From: Candidatus Bathyarchaeota archaeon
Lineage (GTDB): Archaea > Thermoproteota > Bathyarchaeia > TCS64
Direction: 5' to 3'
DNA: 64,000 bases
NCBI GenBank assembly: GCA_026014875.1
Contig: JAOZHO010000034.1
Coordinates: forward strand, 62,001 to 126,000
Shown here: positions 8,584-17,146 of the stretch, piece by piece
Layout: each line of letters starts with the position of its first letter
Position numbering within the stretch: the stretch's first letter is position 1
Notes under the pieces: model-generated
The model's input: only the letters and a program-made list of their open reading frames with translations
Database searches by the model: none
What the model was told of the DNA's origin: nothing
Position numbers and translations under genes: made by a program

Positions 8584-9081
8584 ATGGAAGTTATGGACGC
8601 GATAAGAGCGAGACGGAGCATCAGGAAGTTCAAGCCCGATATCGTTCCCGATGAGCTCATAACCCGGGTGATGGAAGCGGCGCGCATGGCCCCCTCGGGG
8701 AGCAACCGGCAGCCCTGGCACTTCATCGTGGTCAGCGACTCTGAGACCAAATCCAGGATGGGCCTGCACAAGTGGGCCGAGGAGGCGCCTATCGTAATCG
8801 TATGCTGCATCGACCCCGAGGAGGGGAGATGGTACATCATCGACGGCTCCATCGCCTTCGAGCACATGGTCCTCGAGGCCACGAGCCTGGGGCTCGGGAC
8901 CTGCTGGATGGGGAGGTTCTACGACAACCTGGGGGAGACCGATGAGAGGATCAAAAACGTTCTAGGGATCCCCGACCACATGCGGGTCCTGGCTGTCACA
9001 CCCCTCGGATACCCCAACGAGGCACCCGATCCGACTGAGAGGAAGAGATACGACAAGGTAGTTCACCACGAACGATTCTAG
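8584..9081 (+). CDS. Nitroreductase family FMN oxidoreductase
   Basis: A 165-residue nitroreductase-fold protein. The N-terminal FMN-binding signature is RRSIRKFKPD, followed by AARMAPSGSNRQPWHF and, late in the protein, LGLGTCWMGRF and the end YPNEAPDPTERKRYDKVVH. The family uses FMN and NAD(P)H to reduce nitro groups, quinones or enones. The ATG at 8584 (MEVMDAIRARRS) is the family start, with GAGAGGG just upstream. A second, clearly paralogous gene follows 15 bases downstream, so the two form an operon. Substrates are unknown. Confidence 0.85.
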   Translation: MEVMDAIRARRSIRKFKPDIVPDELITRVMEAARMAPSGSNRQPWHFIVVSDSETKSRMGLHKWAEEAPIVIVCCIDPEEGRWYIIDGSIAFEHMVLEATSLGLGTCWMGRFYDNLGETDERIKNVLGIPDHMRVLAVTPLGYPNEAPDPTERKRYDKVVHHERF

Positions 9082-9096
9082 ACTTAGGAGTCCACG

Positions 9097-9639
9097 ATGA
9101 ACGTCTTCGAAGCTATCGAGAAACGGAGGAGCATCAGGAAGTTCAAACCGATTCCCATCCCGGAGGAGCACCTGAACAGGATCCTCGAGGCGGCACGCTT
9201 GGCTCCCTCTGCAGGGAACAGGCAGCCCTGGCGCTTCGTGGTTGTGAAGAATGAACACACAAGATCCAGATTGGCAGAACTCGCAGACAACCAGACCTTC
9301 GTGGGAGCCGCTCCGGTCGTCATAGCCGTCTTTGGCGACCCCGATGACTCCCCAGCGGGCTATCGTCAGGACCCCATGGTCGCATATAAGCAGGACCCAA
9401 TGATCGCTGTGGAGCACATGTGCCTTGTAGCGGTCGAGCTAGGGTTAGGCACCTGCTGGATCGGCCCAGCCAGCCCCAACTACGATGTAGAGGCGATAAA
9501 GAGGCTCCTAGGTGTTCCGGAGAGGATGTACATGACGTGCCTGTTGCCCTTGGGATATCCCGACCAGGCGCCCAATGCGAGAAGCCGAAAGCCCCGGGAA
9601 AAAATCGTCTTCTACGAGAAATACTCGGACGTCGAGTGA
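9097..9639 (+). CDS. Nitroreductase family FMN oxidoreductase (paralogue)
   Basis: A 180-residue nitroreductase that shares RRSIRKFKP, AARLAPSAGNRQPWRF, LGLGTCWIGP and LGYPDQAPN with the preceding gene, so this is a tandem duplication. Compared with the first copy it has a longer middle loop around AGYRQDPMVAYKQDP. It should bind FMN at the dimer interface as in the family. It follows the first copy after 15 bases with TTAGGAGTCC as a ribosome-binding site. T-rich sequence follows the stop. Its specific substrate is unknown. Confidence 0.85.
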   Translation: MNVFEAIEKRRSIRKFKPIPIPEEHLNRILEAARLAPSAGNRQPWRFVVVKNEHTRSRLAELADNQTFVGAAPVVIAVFGDPDDSPAGYRQDPMVAYKQDPMIAVEHMCLVAVELGLGTCWIGPASPNYDVEAIKRLLGVPERMYMTCLLPLGYPDQAPNARSRKPREKIVFYEKYSDVE

Positions 9640-9701
9640 TCTTTTCCCTTTTTCAAACTGGAACGGGTTTTTAGAAAAAAGAAGATAAAAGGGAAAGGGG
9701 T

Positions 9702-10919
9702 TTAGGTGTGTCTCTTCAGGAACTTTTCTAGCTTATTGAAGCCTATCTCGAGGTTCTCGTCGCTAGAGAGGAATCCGACTCTGAAGTGGCCTGGGCTGTA
9801 GTAGTTGGAACCGGGGACGAAGTTGATCAGTTCTTCCTTCATGAGCTGTACCAGGAAGTCGACGTCGTCCTTCCACACTTTGCCGTGGGCAGACACGCAG
9901 TCGGGCAATCCGAACATGGAGCCCTCCGGCGTGGTCATGTTGACGCCTTCGATCTCCTCGATCCGCTTCACAGTCCAGTCACGGCGTCTACGGATGTCCT
10001 TGACCTCGGGCTGGACGTCCTCCATTGCCCTCTTCCAGTTCTGGTATCCGTAACCCGCTGCGACTGCCACAGGAGATGAGACTCGTCCACAGTAGCCCCT
10101 CAGCAATCCGATGGCCTTCCTTAGCTCGGGCATCTTGTCCGCAGGGTCATGGAACGCCAGGTACCCGACTCCCCAGCCGGTGATGTTGAAGAGCTTGGAC
10201 ATGCCGTTGCTCAGCATCACTGGGACATCCTTCGCCAGCTTGGCGACGGAGGTGGCCTGAGGAACATCGAAGGTCAGGAACGTGTAGATCTCGTCCGAGA
10301 AGATCATGATCTCGTTCTCTCCGGCGATGTCGATGAGCCCCTTCAGGGTCTTGTCGTCGTAGACGGCCCCCGAGGGGTTGTTGGGGTTGTTGATGATGAT
10401 GAACTTGGTCTTGTCTGTCACTGCCTTCCTGATAGCGTCCAGGTCGGGCTGCCAGCGGTCATCTTCGAAGCTTTCCGTCTTGACCATCTTACACTTGAAG
10501 TAGTTGGCGAAGAAGGAATACTGCTGGTAGATAGGCTCGGGGCTGATGATCTCATCTCCCTCGTCCAGCAGGGAGAGGTAGCAGAGGACCATCGCCGAGG
10601 TCGAGCTTGGAACCGGGAATATATCGCTGGGCTGATAATCGACGCCGCTGAACTCTTTCTCGAATTTCGCGATGCCGATGGGAAGATCAGGAGTCCTGGT
10701 GTCTCTGTAGCCATGCCTGCCGTCCTTCATCGCCTGAGTGACGGCATCCATGAGCCACTGGGGTGGAGGATATCCGGCCGCAGGGGGATCACCCGGTGCG
10801 AGTGCCAGAACTTTTTTACCTTCCTTGGCCAAAGCCATCTGAGTCTGTCTTAACGTTGGAGGTGGGGCTGGGTTCTCGTTGAAATCGTAACCCCACCTTT
10901 CGGCGCGTAGTTTTTTCAT
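9702..10919 (-). CDS. Pyridoxal-phosphate aminotransferase, class I/II
   Basis: A 405-residue aspartate-aminotransferase-fold enzyme. Features in order are LALAPGDPPAAGYPPP, HGYRDTRTPDLPIGIA, the cofactor-stacking strand VPSSTSAMVLCYLSL, IIINNPNNPSGAVY, IFSDEIYTFLTF and the Schiff-base lysine in SNGMSKLFNITGWGVGY. It should transfer amino groups between an amino acid and a 2-oxoacid; the substrate cannot be assigned. The ATG at 10919 is chosen because a TATA box (aaatataaaata, 10948-10960) lies about 30 bases upstream, which excludes the in-frame start at 10979. It is a single-gene unit in the amino-acid and peptide catabolic region. Confidence 0.85.
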   Translation of the reverse strand: MKKLRAERWGYDFNENPAPPPTLRQTQMALAKEGKKVLALAPGDPPAAGYPPPQWLMDAVTQAMKDGRHGYRDTRTPDLPIGIAKFEKEFSGVDYQPSDIFPVPSSTSAMVLCYLSLLDEGDEIISPEPIYQQYSFFANYFKCKMVKTESFEDDRWQPDLDAIRKAVTDKTKFIIINNPNNPSGAVYDDKTLKGLIDIAGENEIMIFSDEIYTFLTFDVPQATSVAKLAKDVPVMLSNGMSKLFNITGWGVGYLAFHDPADKMPELRKAIGLLRGYCGRVSSPVAVAAGYGYQNWKRAMEDVQPEVKDIRRRRDWTVKRIEEIEGVNMTTPEGSMFGLPDCVSAHGKVWKDDVDFLVQLMKEELINFVPGSNYYSPGHFRVGFLSSDENLEIGFNKLEKFLKRHT

Positions 10920-10947
10920 TTCTATGTCTCTTAACAGAGAACGGCAC

Positions 10948-10960
10948 AAAATATAAAATA
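10948..10960 (-). promoter_or_regulatory. TATA box of the aminotransferase gene
   Basis: An A/T-only run, read on the minus strand as tattttatattt, is centred about 35 bases before the ATG at 10919. Transcription is expected near 10928, giving a leader of roughly ten bases. Confidence 0.5.
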
Positions 10961-11024
10961 CTTTGGGAAATCCCTTCAAAAGCGGGGATTTTCTACATTA
11001 AAAAAATAGAAAAAGGTAGTTCCA

Positions 11025-12083
11025 CTACCTCACTTCTATGACCTTGGCTAGTGCGAAGACTCTCCACTGGCCGGAGCCGATGTGGGGGGCCTCACAGTAG
11101 TAGCTCTTACAGAACCCGTCTATCGGAGATTTGATCTCCTCCACGACCTCGCCGAAGAAGTTCTTGACCAGACCGATGGTCTGCCCCTCCTTCACTGGGT
11201 CCATGATGTCAACCAATGGTGTGAAGAAACCCCCTCTCGTCGTTTGGATGCCCGCAGAGTGCATCTTGCCTCCGGGGCCCACGCCTCCGATGTAGTTGAC
11301 GTATCTGATGTTCTTGGACTTGATCTCCTCGCCGGGGATCATCTTGAGGTGCCTCATCACGTTGAGGAGGCTGTCCCGCATGGAGTCGCCGCTAAACCCA
11401 TTACCTATGCCGCCTTCTCCCCCGTTCGATTCCAGATTCATGGTGAGGGGGCGGTCAGGCAGCGGGGGAAGGCCACGCCGTGCGCGATCTTCAGCGCTGT
11501 GTCCAAGGATGATCATCTTGTCGGGGTCAGTTATCCCGGACCTCCAGTAGTTGTCGTGCGCCGAGCCGGGGGGAGCGGACCAGCACCAGATCACATCGAT
11601 GCCGTACATCTGCTTGCATCCGTGGAACTTTACAATGGCGTCTGGATCGTACTCTTTCTCCACCTGGTGTACCTTGTATCCAAGCTGCTGGCCGTATTTG
11701 CCATAGGGGTTGCCCGGGCTGCGGGGGCGGGCTCCCTGATCGATGTCCAGGGCGCTGTTGCGCGTTCCGCCTCCGTATGGATTACCCCTGAAGGAGTCTA
11801 TCATCACCGCCGGTAGGAACAGCACTGAGCCGTTCATCTTATCCAGCATGTCCGGGAGAACGTTGTTGCAGGCATCTAATCCACCGAGAGCACCGGGGTA
11901 CTCGTCCCCGTCCTCAAGAGCCACGATCAGTAGCTTTGGTCCCGGATTCTTACCGTTCAGAATAATCACGGGCATGTTGACCGGGCTGCCGTCACTGAGC
12001 TCGCCGACCTTGACGAATCCCGTACCTTTCTCTCCGGGTCCAGCTTTAGCCGACCCGAATTCGAGAATTCTATCGTCACTCAT
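11025..12083 (-). CDS. AstE/aspartoacylase-like protein with altered zinc motif
   Basis: A 352-residue relative of succinylglutamate desuccinylase/aspartoacylase. The catalytic domain is followed by a C-terminal beta domain with GGFFTPLV, the DPVKEGQTIGLVKNFFGEVVEEI stretch and SPIDGF, as in the family. The usual zinc motif HGxE reads EDGDEYPG here, so the first His is Asp. The later His motif DIHG reads KFHGCKQ, and the DLNRxFPG segment is replaced by LDIDQGARPRSPG. It may use a different metal set or substrate, or have lost deacylase activity. The start at 12083 follows a TATA-like run (about 12124-12133). It is closely related to 13386-14426 and divergently transcribed from the canonical homologue at 12252. 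Confidence 0.75.
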   Translation of the reverse strand: MSDDRILEFGSAKAGPGEKGTGFVKVGELSDGSPVNMPVIILNGKNPGPKLLIVALEDGDEYPGALGGLDACNNVLPDMLDKMNGSVLFLPAVMIDSFRGNPYGGGTRNSALDIDQGARPRSPGNPYGKYGQQLGYKVHQVEKEYDPDAIVKFHGCKQMYGIDVIWCWSAPPGSAHDNYWRSGITDPDKMIILGHSAEDRARRGLPPLPDRPLTMNLESNGGEGGIGNGFSGDSMRDSLLNVMRHLKMIPGEEIKSKNIRYVNYIGGVGPGGKMHSAGIQTTRGGFFTPLVDIMDPVKEGQTIGLVKNFFGEVVEEIKSPIDGFCKSYYCEAPHIGSGQWRVFALAKVIEVR

Positions 12084-12202
12084 ACTATTACATCCGCTAG
12101 TGTCTACAGAAGAAGGATATCCCATTAAAAATACTTTGTCTGGCTCCATCTGGTGTTTTGTCTCATATCTGACCCGAATTTCCGGTCTGATGTAGGCACA
12201 AT

Positions 12203-12210
12203 CTTTTAAA
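12203..12210 (+). promoter_or_regulatory. TATA box of the AstE-family deacylase gene
   Basis: The sequence cttttaaa lies about 45 bases before the TTG start at 12252. Transcription is expected near 12232, leaving a leader of about 20 bases. Confidence 0.4.
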
Positions 12211-12251
12211 CTTGATCATAAGGATGTACCGCGTACTATTGGTGAGTACAA

Positions 12252-13238
12252 TTGAAAACTGAAGTAACATTTGGAGGAGTGACAGTCCAGCCTGGTGAGA
12301 TCGGCTTCGGCTCTCTCATCGACGTCGAGCTCAAGGATGGCACCGTCGTTAAGCTCCCGATAATCGTGATGAACGGCGCCGAGGACGGACCCAAATTCGT
12401 GGTCTCGGGCGCCGTACACGGCTCAGAGCTGATTGGCGCCGAGGTCGTCAGGCGCGTGCTCAGGGAGAAGGTGGACCCCAAGAAGCTGAAAGGCCTCGTG
12501 GTGGGCATCCCCATAAGCAATCCCCTGGGATTCCAGGCGGGTAATCGATCCGCCCCCCAGGATGGCCTGTTCCCGGTGATAAACCGCCCGGGAGACTCCG
12601 GGGGCTCGATCACGCAGAGAATGGGAGCGGCCGTCTGGGATCAGGTCACATCCAAGATGGATCTGAGGATAGACATCCATGGCAACATGCGGCCTTGCAC
12701 CGCTTTCTGCCTCTGCAGCCTCCATGATCCCAAAACACGGGATATGAACGAGAAGATGGGGAGGGCTACCGGCCTGACAGTCGTGTACTCTCCACCTACG
12801 GGTACCCTGGAGGGCATGGGCGGAGCCAGAGCCGAGGGCATAAAGGCGGTTTACTCGGTTTCCCTCGAGCTCATCGCCGCAGGCAAGGTGACCGAGGTGT
12901 CCGGCGATCTAGGCACCAGGGCCGTGCTGAATGTGATGAAGCTCTGGAGCATGATCGAGGGAGAGATCGAGAAGCAGCCCGAAGAGTACGTCTGGGGGCC
13001 CGGATGGGTCCAGAACGCCGGTAGGATCAAAGTGAACAGGGGAGGAATCCTCCACTTCACCAAGGACCCCGGGGAGTTCATCAAGGGCGGCGAGACCGTG
13101 GCGAAGACATACAACCCCTATGGGGACATCGTGGAGGAGATCAAGTTCCCCCACGATGGCTACATCAGGGCCTGGGCGGCCGCCCACCAAGCGGTGAACA
13201 CCGGGAGCAGCATCGCCTACATTACCCACGACGAGTAG
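12252..13238 (+). CDS. Succinylglutamate desuccinylase/aspartoacylase family deacylase
   Basis: A 328-residue zinc hydrolase with the intact family motifs: zinc-binding His and Glu in SGAVHGSEL, the substrate loop in NRPGDSGG, the second zinc His in IDIHGNM, and a probable catalytic Glu in VSLELIAAG. The C-terminal beta domain ends with GGILHFTKDPGEF, a KGGETVAK stretch and YGDIVEEIKFPHDGYI. It should remove an acyl group from an N-acylated amino acid in the cytosol; the acyl group is not identifiable. The start is the TTG at 12252, preceded by GGTGA (12241-12245). It lies between two aberrant homologues on the opposite strand. Confidence 0.85.
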   Translation: MKTEVTFGGVTVQPGEIGFGSLIDVELKDGTVVKLPIIVMNGAEDGPKFVVSGAVHGSELIGAEVVRRVLREKVDPKKLKGLVVGIPISNPLGFQAGNRSAPQDGLFPVINRPGDSGGSITQRMGAAVWDQVTSKMDLRIDIHGNMRPCTAFCLCSLHDPKTRDMNEKMGRATGLTVVYSPPTGTLEGMGGARAEGIKAVYSVSLELIAAGKVTEVSGDLGTRAVLNVMKLWSMIEGEIEKQPEEYVWGPGWVQNAGRIKVNRGGILHFTKDPGEFIKGGETVAKTYNPYGDIVEEIKFPHDGYIRAWAAAHQAVNTGSSIAYITHDE

Positions 13239-13249
13239 TCTCATTCAAC

Positions 13250-13276
13250 TTTTTTTTATTTTTTATCTTATTTTTC
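13250..13276. terminator. Poly-T region between convergent AstE-type genes
   Basis: A nine-T run followed by ATTTTTTATC and CTTATTTTT begins 12 bases after the stop of the deacylase at 12252-13238. It is a strong U-tract for plus-strand transcripts. A-rich sequence at about 13345-13365 may serve the converging gene. Confidence 0.55.
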
Positions 13277-13385
13277 CTAGATACCTAGTTAATACGCCCA
13301 AAACAAAGAGTGCATTAAGCCTTGGGCTATCTCAAGAATAAATATTAAAAAAAGGGAGAAAAACTCCCTTAGAGTTTTTTCGGTT

Positions 13386-14426
13386 CTACCTGTACTCTGT
13401 GCGGGCCGCGATGGCAAAGACTCTCCACTGGCCGGAGCCAATGTGAGGGGCCTCCGCGTAGGTGCTCAGGACCACACCGTCGATGGGGGACTTTACCTCC
13501 TCGACGACCTCGCCGAAGAAGTTCTTGACCACGCCCACGACCTGTCCGGCCTTGACATCGTCCTTGACCGCCACAAGGGAGGTGAAGAAGCCGCCCTTTT
13601 GGGTGGTGATCCCGCCTGAGGACGCCATGCCTTCGGGCTTTTCAACCCGCTTGTACCCGACGTACTGGATCTTGTCCACTACGATCTCCTCGCCGGGGAT
13701 CATCTTCAGGTGCCTCATGCAGTTCAGGAGGCCGTCCCTCATGGAGTCGCCGTTGTAGCCGTTGCCAACTCCATTGTCGCCACCGTTGGACTCCATGGAC
13801 ACCTGTAAGGGGCGCTCAACGGGCTCTCCCCTATCGAAGGTGAGCATACACATCTCGCCGGGCTTGGTCACGCAGGCCCTGGCCAGCTTGTCCAGCGCGG
13901 ATCCTTCCGGGCTCTTCCTGTAGAGGACCCTGTCCCAGCCGTTCATCTGCTTGCATCCGTGATACCTGATATGGACGTCGGGGTCGTACTTCTCTGTTAC
14001 CTGATTTATGTGGTAGGCCAGCTGGTGCGTGTGCTTACCATAGACGTTACCCGGATGTATCGAGGGCAGCCTGGCTCCCTGGTCGATGTCCAGGGGGCTG
14101 TTCCGCGTGCCGCCGCCGAAGGGGTTGCCCCTGAAGGCGCTGATGTTTGTAGCGGGAAGGAGAACCATCGAGCCGTTCATCTCGTCCAGCATGTCGGGCA
14201 GAACGTTGTTTGCGGCGTCCAGCGCGCCGAGGGCGCCGGGGTACTCGTCCCCGTCCTCGAGGGCCCAGATCAGCATCTTAGGGCCGGGATTCTTTCCGTT
14301 GAGTATGATGACTGGCATCTTCACGGGGGCACCGTCAGACAACTCTCCGACTTTGATGTATCCGGTTCCCCGCTCGCCGGGTCCAGCTTTTGCAGTTCCG
14401 AATTCTAATACTTCACCCATATTCAT
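13386..14426 (-). CDS. AstE/aspartoacylase-like protein with altered zinc motif (paralogue)
   Basis: A 346-residue close paralogue of 11025-12083, with long shared stretches (EFGTAKAGPGERGTGYIKVGEL, ILNGKNPGPKMLIWALEDGDEYPGALGALDAANNVLPDMLD in pieces). It shows the same substitution of the HGxE zinc motif by DGDE, the same RYHGCKQM in place of DIHG, and the same DIDQGARLP in place of DLNR. Conservation of these changes in two copies argues for a functional subfamily rather than decay. The C-terminal beta domain is intact. The ATG at 14426 is preferred, with AGGTTGG just upstream; a TTG at 14432 is the longer alternative. The substrate is unknown. Confidence 0.75.
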   Translation of the reverse strand: MNMGEVLEFGTAKAGPGERGTGYIKVGELSDGAPVKMPVIILNGKNPGPKMLIWALEDGDEYPGALGALDAANNVLPDMLDEMNGSMVLLPATNISAFRGNPFGGGTRNSPLDIDQGARLPSIHPGNVYGKHTHQLAYHINQVTEKYDPDVHIRYHGCKQMNGWDRVLYRKSPEGSALDKLARACVTKPGEMCMLTFDRGEPVERPLQVSMESNGGDNGVGNGYNGDSMRDGLLNCMRHLKMIPGEEIVVDKIQYVGYKRVEKPEGMASSGGITTQKGGFFTSLVAVKDDVKAGQVVGVVKNFFGEVVEEVKSPIDGVVLSTYAEAPHIGSGQWRVFAIAARTEYR

Positions 14427-14619
14427 TTCCAACCTTTGATTAGGTCTATTTACATCACGTAGTTTGCTTATAATTTTTTCGTGCTTTATTCGTAATAATC
14501 GAAGATTTACCTCTGTTTGCTCATTTTTTCCACAATCATTTTTATCCGTGTTATCGGATCAACCGAGATAATACCAATAAATTTTAAATCGTAACTCCAG
14601 AAGGTATGTGGTGAATACT

Positions 14620-15357
14620 ATGTTTAATATTAGGCAAGTTCTCAAGAGCACCTACTCGTTCATCCTTCCCGAAGATGCCCCGTTTACGGGCATTCCAGGA
14701 TGGGACGGCGCCAAGGTTCAGGTCCTCGCGGCCCCCGTAATGGGGTGCGATTTCGTCGAATATCTGATCACGGTGAATGAGGAGGGTAAGGTCGTTGTAC
14801 CTGTCCAGGATCACCCCGAGTACGTTTTTTACGTCCTCGAAGGGAAGGGGGTCCTAAAGAAAGACGGAGAGGAGTACCCCCTCGAGGTGGGGAGCTACGG
14901 TTATCTCCCCCCAAAGACCGCTTGGAAGATCAAGGGGACCACAGAGGAGGACATGAAATTCCTCATGGTGAAGAAGAGATACGAGCCCATCGGGCCCGAA
15001 CTCCCTGCGTTCATCATAGGCATCGACAGGGAGACCCCCGAGACCTCGAGGCAGCCGGGGAGGGCCATAAAGAACTTCGTGCCCTTCGGAGAGGACAAGC
15101 TCTACGACCTCTCCTGGTTCATCCTCTACTTTGAGTCTGGCACGGGCATGGACCATGTGGAGAACCACCTCCACGAGCACGGCCTCTATATGCTCTCAGG
15201 GGAGTCCCTCTACCTCCTGGACGACACCTGGTACCAGACGGTGCCCGGCGACTTCATCTGGATGGCCCCCTATGTCCCGCAATCCTGCAAGTGGTACGGT
15301 GAAGAGAGGGGCGCATACCTCCTCTACTCGAACCGAAACAGGGACCCCGAGGTCTAA
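14620..15357 (+). CDS. (S)-ureidoglycine aminohydrolase-like bicupin
   Basis: A 245-residue protein with two cupin domains, the usual size and layout of ureidoglycine aminohydrolase (AllE/YlbA), which releases ammonia from ureidoglycine in purine ureide breakdown. The first cupin has DHPEYVFYVLEGKG and GSYGYLPP. The second keeps the metal-binding pattern ExHxxxH in VENHLHEHGLY and the Gln ligand in VPQSCKWY, plus LLDDTWYQTVPGDFIWMAPY. The ATG at 14620 has GGTGA six bases upstream (14610-14614). The allantoinase-like gene begins 26 bases after its stop, supporting an allantoin/ureide operon. The assignment is by family motifs and context. Confidence 0.85.
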   Translation: MFNIRQVLKSTYSFILPEDAPFTGIPGWDGAKVQVLAAPVMGCDFVEYLITVNEEGKVVVPVQDHPEYVFYVLEGKGVLKKDGEEYPLEVGSYGYLPPKTAWKIKGTTEEDMKFLMVKKRYEPIGPELPAFIIGIDRETPETSRQPGRAIKNFVPFGEDKLYDLSWFILYFESGTGMDHVENHLHEHGLYMLSGESLYLLDDTWYQTVPGDFIWMAPYVPQSCKWYGEERGAYLLYSNRNRDPEV

Positions 15358-15383
15358 GACCACCCCATCGGAGGAGCTTGTAA

Positions 15384-16745
15384 GTGTCACAGGTCGATAA
15401 GGTCTTCAAGAACGGCAAGATCGTGACCCCCCACGGCGTCTTCAGAGGCGGGATAGCCGTCAAGGACGGTAAGATCGTCGCCATCGGGGCAGATTCAGCC
15501 CTACCAAAGGGGGACACCGTGTTGGACCTAGGGGGAAAGGTGGTCCTGCCTGGAATCATCGACAATCACGTGCACTTCGGCTCCCGGGTCGGGGATCCCG
15601 AGAGAGAGGACTACAAGTCCGGGACCCAGGCCGCCGCGGCCAGCGGCATCACCACCATCGGGGATATGCCCACGGGAGTCCCCGGAGTCCTGGACGCCGA
15701 AGGTTTCGAGGAAAAGAGGGAGATGGCCGAGAAGTACGCGTTCGTCGACTTCGCCCTCTACGGAGGCGCCGGATACGGCAACAACGCCGCCCTGCAGGGC
15801 ATGGCCGACGCAGGGTGCGTTTCCTTCAAGACCTACATGGTGGGCTCCAGCGGATATTCCTGTGGGAACGACCACGAGATACTGGGGCTGCTCAAAGCCG
15901 CCGCCGAGACGGGGGTGGTCACAGGCTGGCACGCGGAGAACGGGCTGCTCATCAATCCTCTGGTGGAGAATCTGAAGGAGGAGGGGAGGGTGGACCCCAT
16001 GGCCCACGTGGAGTCGAGGCCCAACTACACCGAGTACGAGGCCATCTCCAAGCTGATCCTCTTCAACAGGATAGCGGGGGCCACGCTCCACATCATCCAC
16101 CTGAGCACCAAGGAGGGGTTGGCCCTCATCAAGGCCGCCAAGGCGGAGGGCATGAAGATCACCGCGGAGACCTGCCCTCACTACATGCTGACGACCTCCG
16201 AGTACATGGAGAAGGTGGGCCCCTTCGCGAAGATCATTCCCCCCCTCAGGTCCGAGGAGGACCGGCTGGCGATGTGGAGAGGTTTAGCGGATGGGACCAT
16301 CGACTACATCTGCAGTGACCACGCCCCCCACCCCAAGAGCAGCAAGATGGCGGGCTGGAAGAACATCTGGGACTCTGGCAACGGCAACCCGGGCACCGAG
16401 ACCCTCCTTCCACTGATGCTGGACCGGGTGAACAAGGGAGACCTATCGCTGCAACGGCTGGCTTATCACCTCTCGGCGAGGCCCGCCCAGATCTTCAAGA
16501 TGTACCCCAAGAAGGGGAGCCTCATGGTGGGGACAGACGCGGACATCACGGTCGTGGACATGGACGCCGAGTGGACCATAGATGCTGAGAAGATGTACAG
16601 TAAATCCCGGGAGACCAGCATGTTCAACGGCTGGACGGTGAAGGGGAAGCCCGTGCTGACGGTGGTCCGGGGAGAGATGGTGGCTGAGGACGGTGTCGTG
16701 GTCGGAGAGGAGGGCTACGGCAGTTTCCAGAAGAGGCTCTCCTAG
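15384..16745 (+). CDS. Allantoinase/dihydroorotase-type cyclic amidohydrolase
   Basis: A 453-residue enzyme with a complete binuclear-metal amidohydrolase site: DNHVHFG (HxH, about residue 61), the carboxylated lysine in SFKTYM, His in GWHAEN, His in IIHLST, and the catalytic Asp in CSDHAPHPK. The N- and C-terminal beta-sandwich segments are present (VFKNGKIV and the end of the protein). It is most like allantoinase/dihydropyrimidinase; its position directly after a ureidoglycine aminohydrolase-like gene favours allantoinase. Hydantoinase remains possible. The start is GTG at 15384 with GGAGGAG about 10 bases upstream. Both genes form one operon. Confidence 0.85.
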   Translation: MSQVDKVFKNGKIVTPHGVFRGGIAVKDGKIVAIGADSALPKGDTVLDLGGKVVLPGIIDNHVHFGSRVGDPEREDYKSGTQAAAASGITTIGDMPTGVPGVLDAEGFEEKREMAEKYAFVDFALYGGAGYGNNAALQGMADAGCVSFKTYMVGSSGYSCGNDHEILGLLKAAAETGVVTGWHAENGLLINPLVENLKEEGRVDPMAHVESRPNYTEYEAISKLILFNRIAGATLHIIHLSTKEGLALIKAAKAEGMKITAETCPHYMLTTSEYMEKVGPFAKIIPPLRSEEDRLAMWRGLADGTIDYICSDHAPHPKSSKMAGWKNIWDSGNGNPGTETLLPLMLDRVNKGDLSLQRLAYHLSARPAQIFKMYPKKGSLMVGTDADITVVDMDAEWTIDAEKMYSKSRETSMFNGWTVKGKPVLTVVRGEMVAEDGVVVGEEGYGSFQKRLS

Positions 16746-17146
16746 GGCTCCTCCTTTTTCATTCTAATATTTACTTGAGGATTTCGTTTAACTTCGTTTT
16801 CTCTTGGAAAGGGCGATTCACTGCTAACTTGTAGATAAAACAACTAAAAACCCGTACACACCTCCACCCCGCCTCTAACACCCCACCCATAACCCACGCT
16901 ACGACCCCACCGCCAATACACCCAACCCAACAAAAATGAAGCACAAACACGCAAACACCATCTTCACCATCGCCGCCGGGTTGATGTGGGGTCTGCCTCC
17001 GTGGGAGCTCTGATTGTCGTCGGGGGGCTGGATGGTGGGGGGTGAAGGTGTTCATGTTTGGGTGGTTGGTCTGGCGCGTTAAACGGTTAGCCGGGGGGGA
17101 TTGGAAAACGCTGAAACCGGAGGCTATTCGAAATCCTCGCGAGTAA
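16746..17146. other. Intergenic stretch with strand-biased C-rich/G-rich tracts
   Basis: No firm gene was found. About 16850-16970 is almost free of G on the plus strand (repeated CCACCC, CACACA, AACCC), and 17015-17100 is G-rich. On the minus strand a short reading frame ending at 16899 encodes a membrane-like segment (MVKMVFACLCFIFVGLGVLA, ATG at 16970), preceded in the same frame by a Pro/Gly-rich stretch without a start codon. An upstream ATG at 17055 would join it if one base were changed in a run of six C. This could be a broken or mis-sequenced small membrane protein, or chance. Confidence 0.3.
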
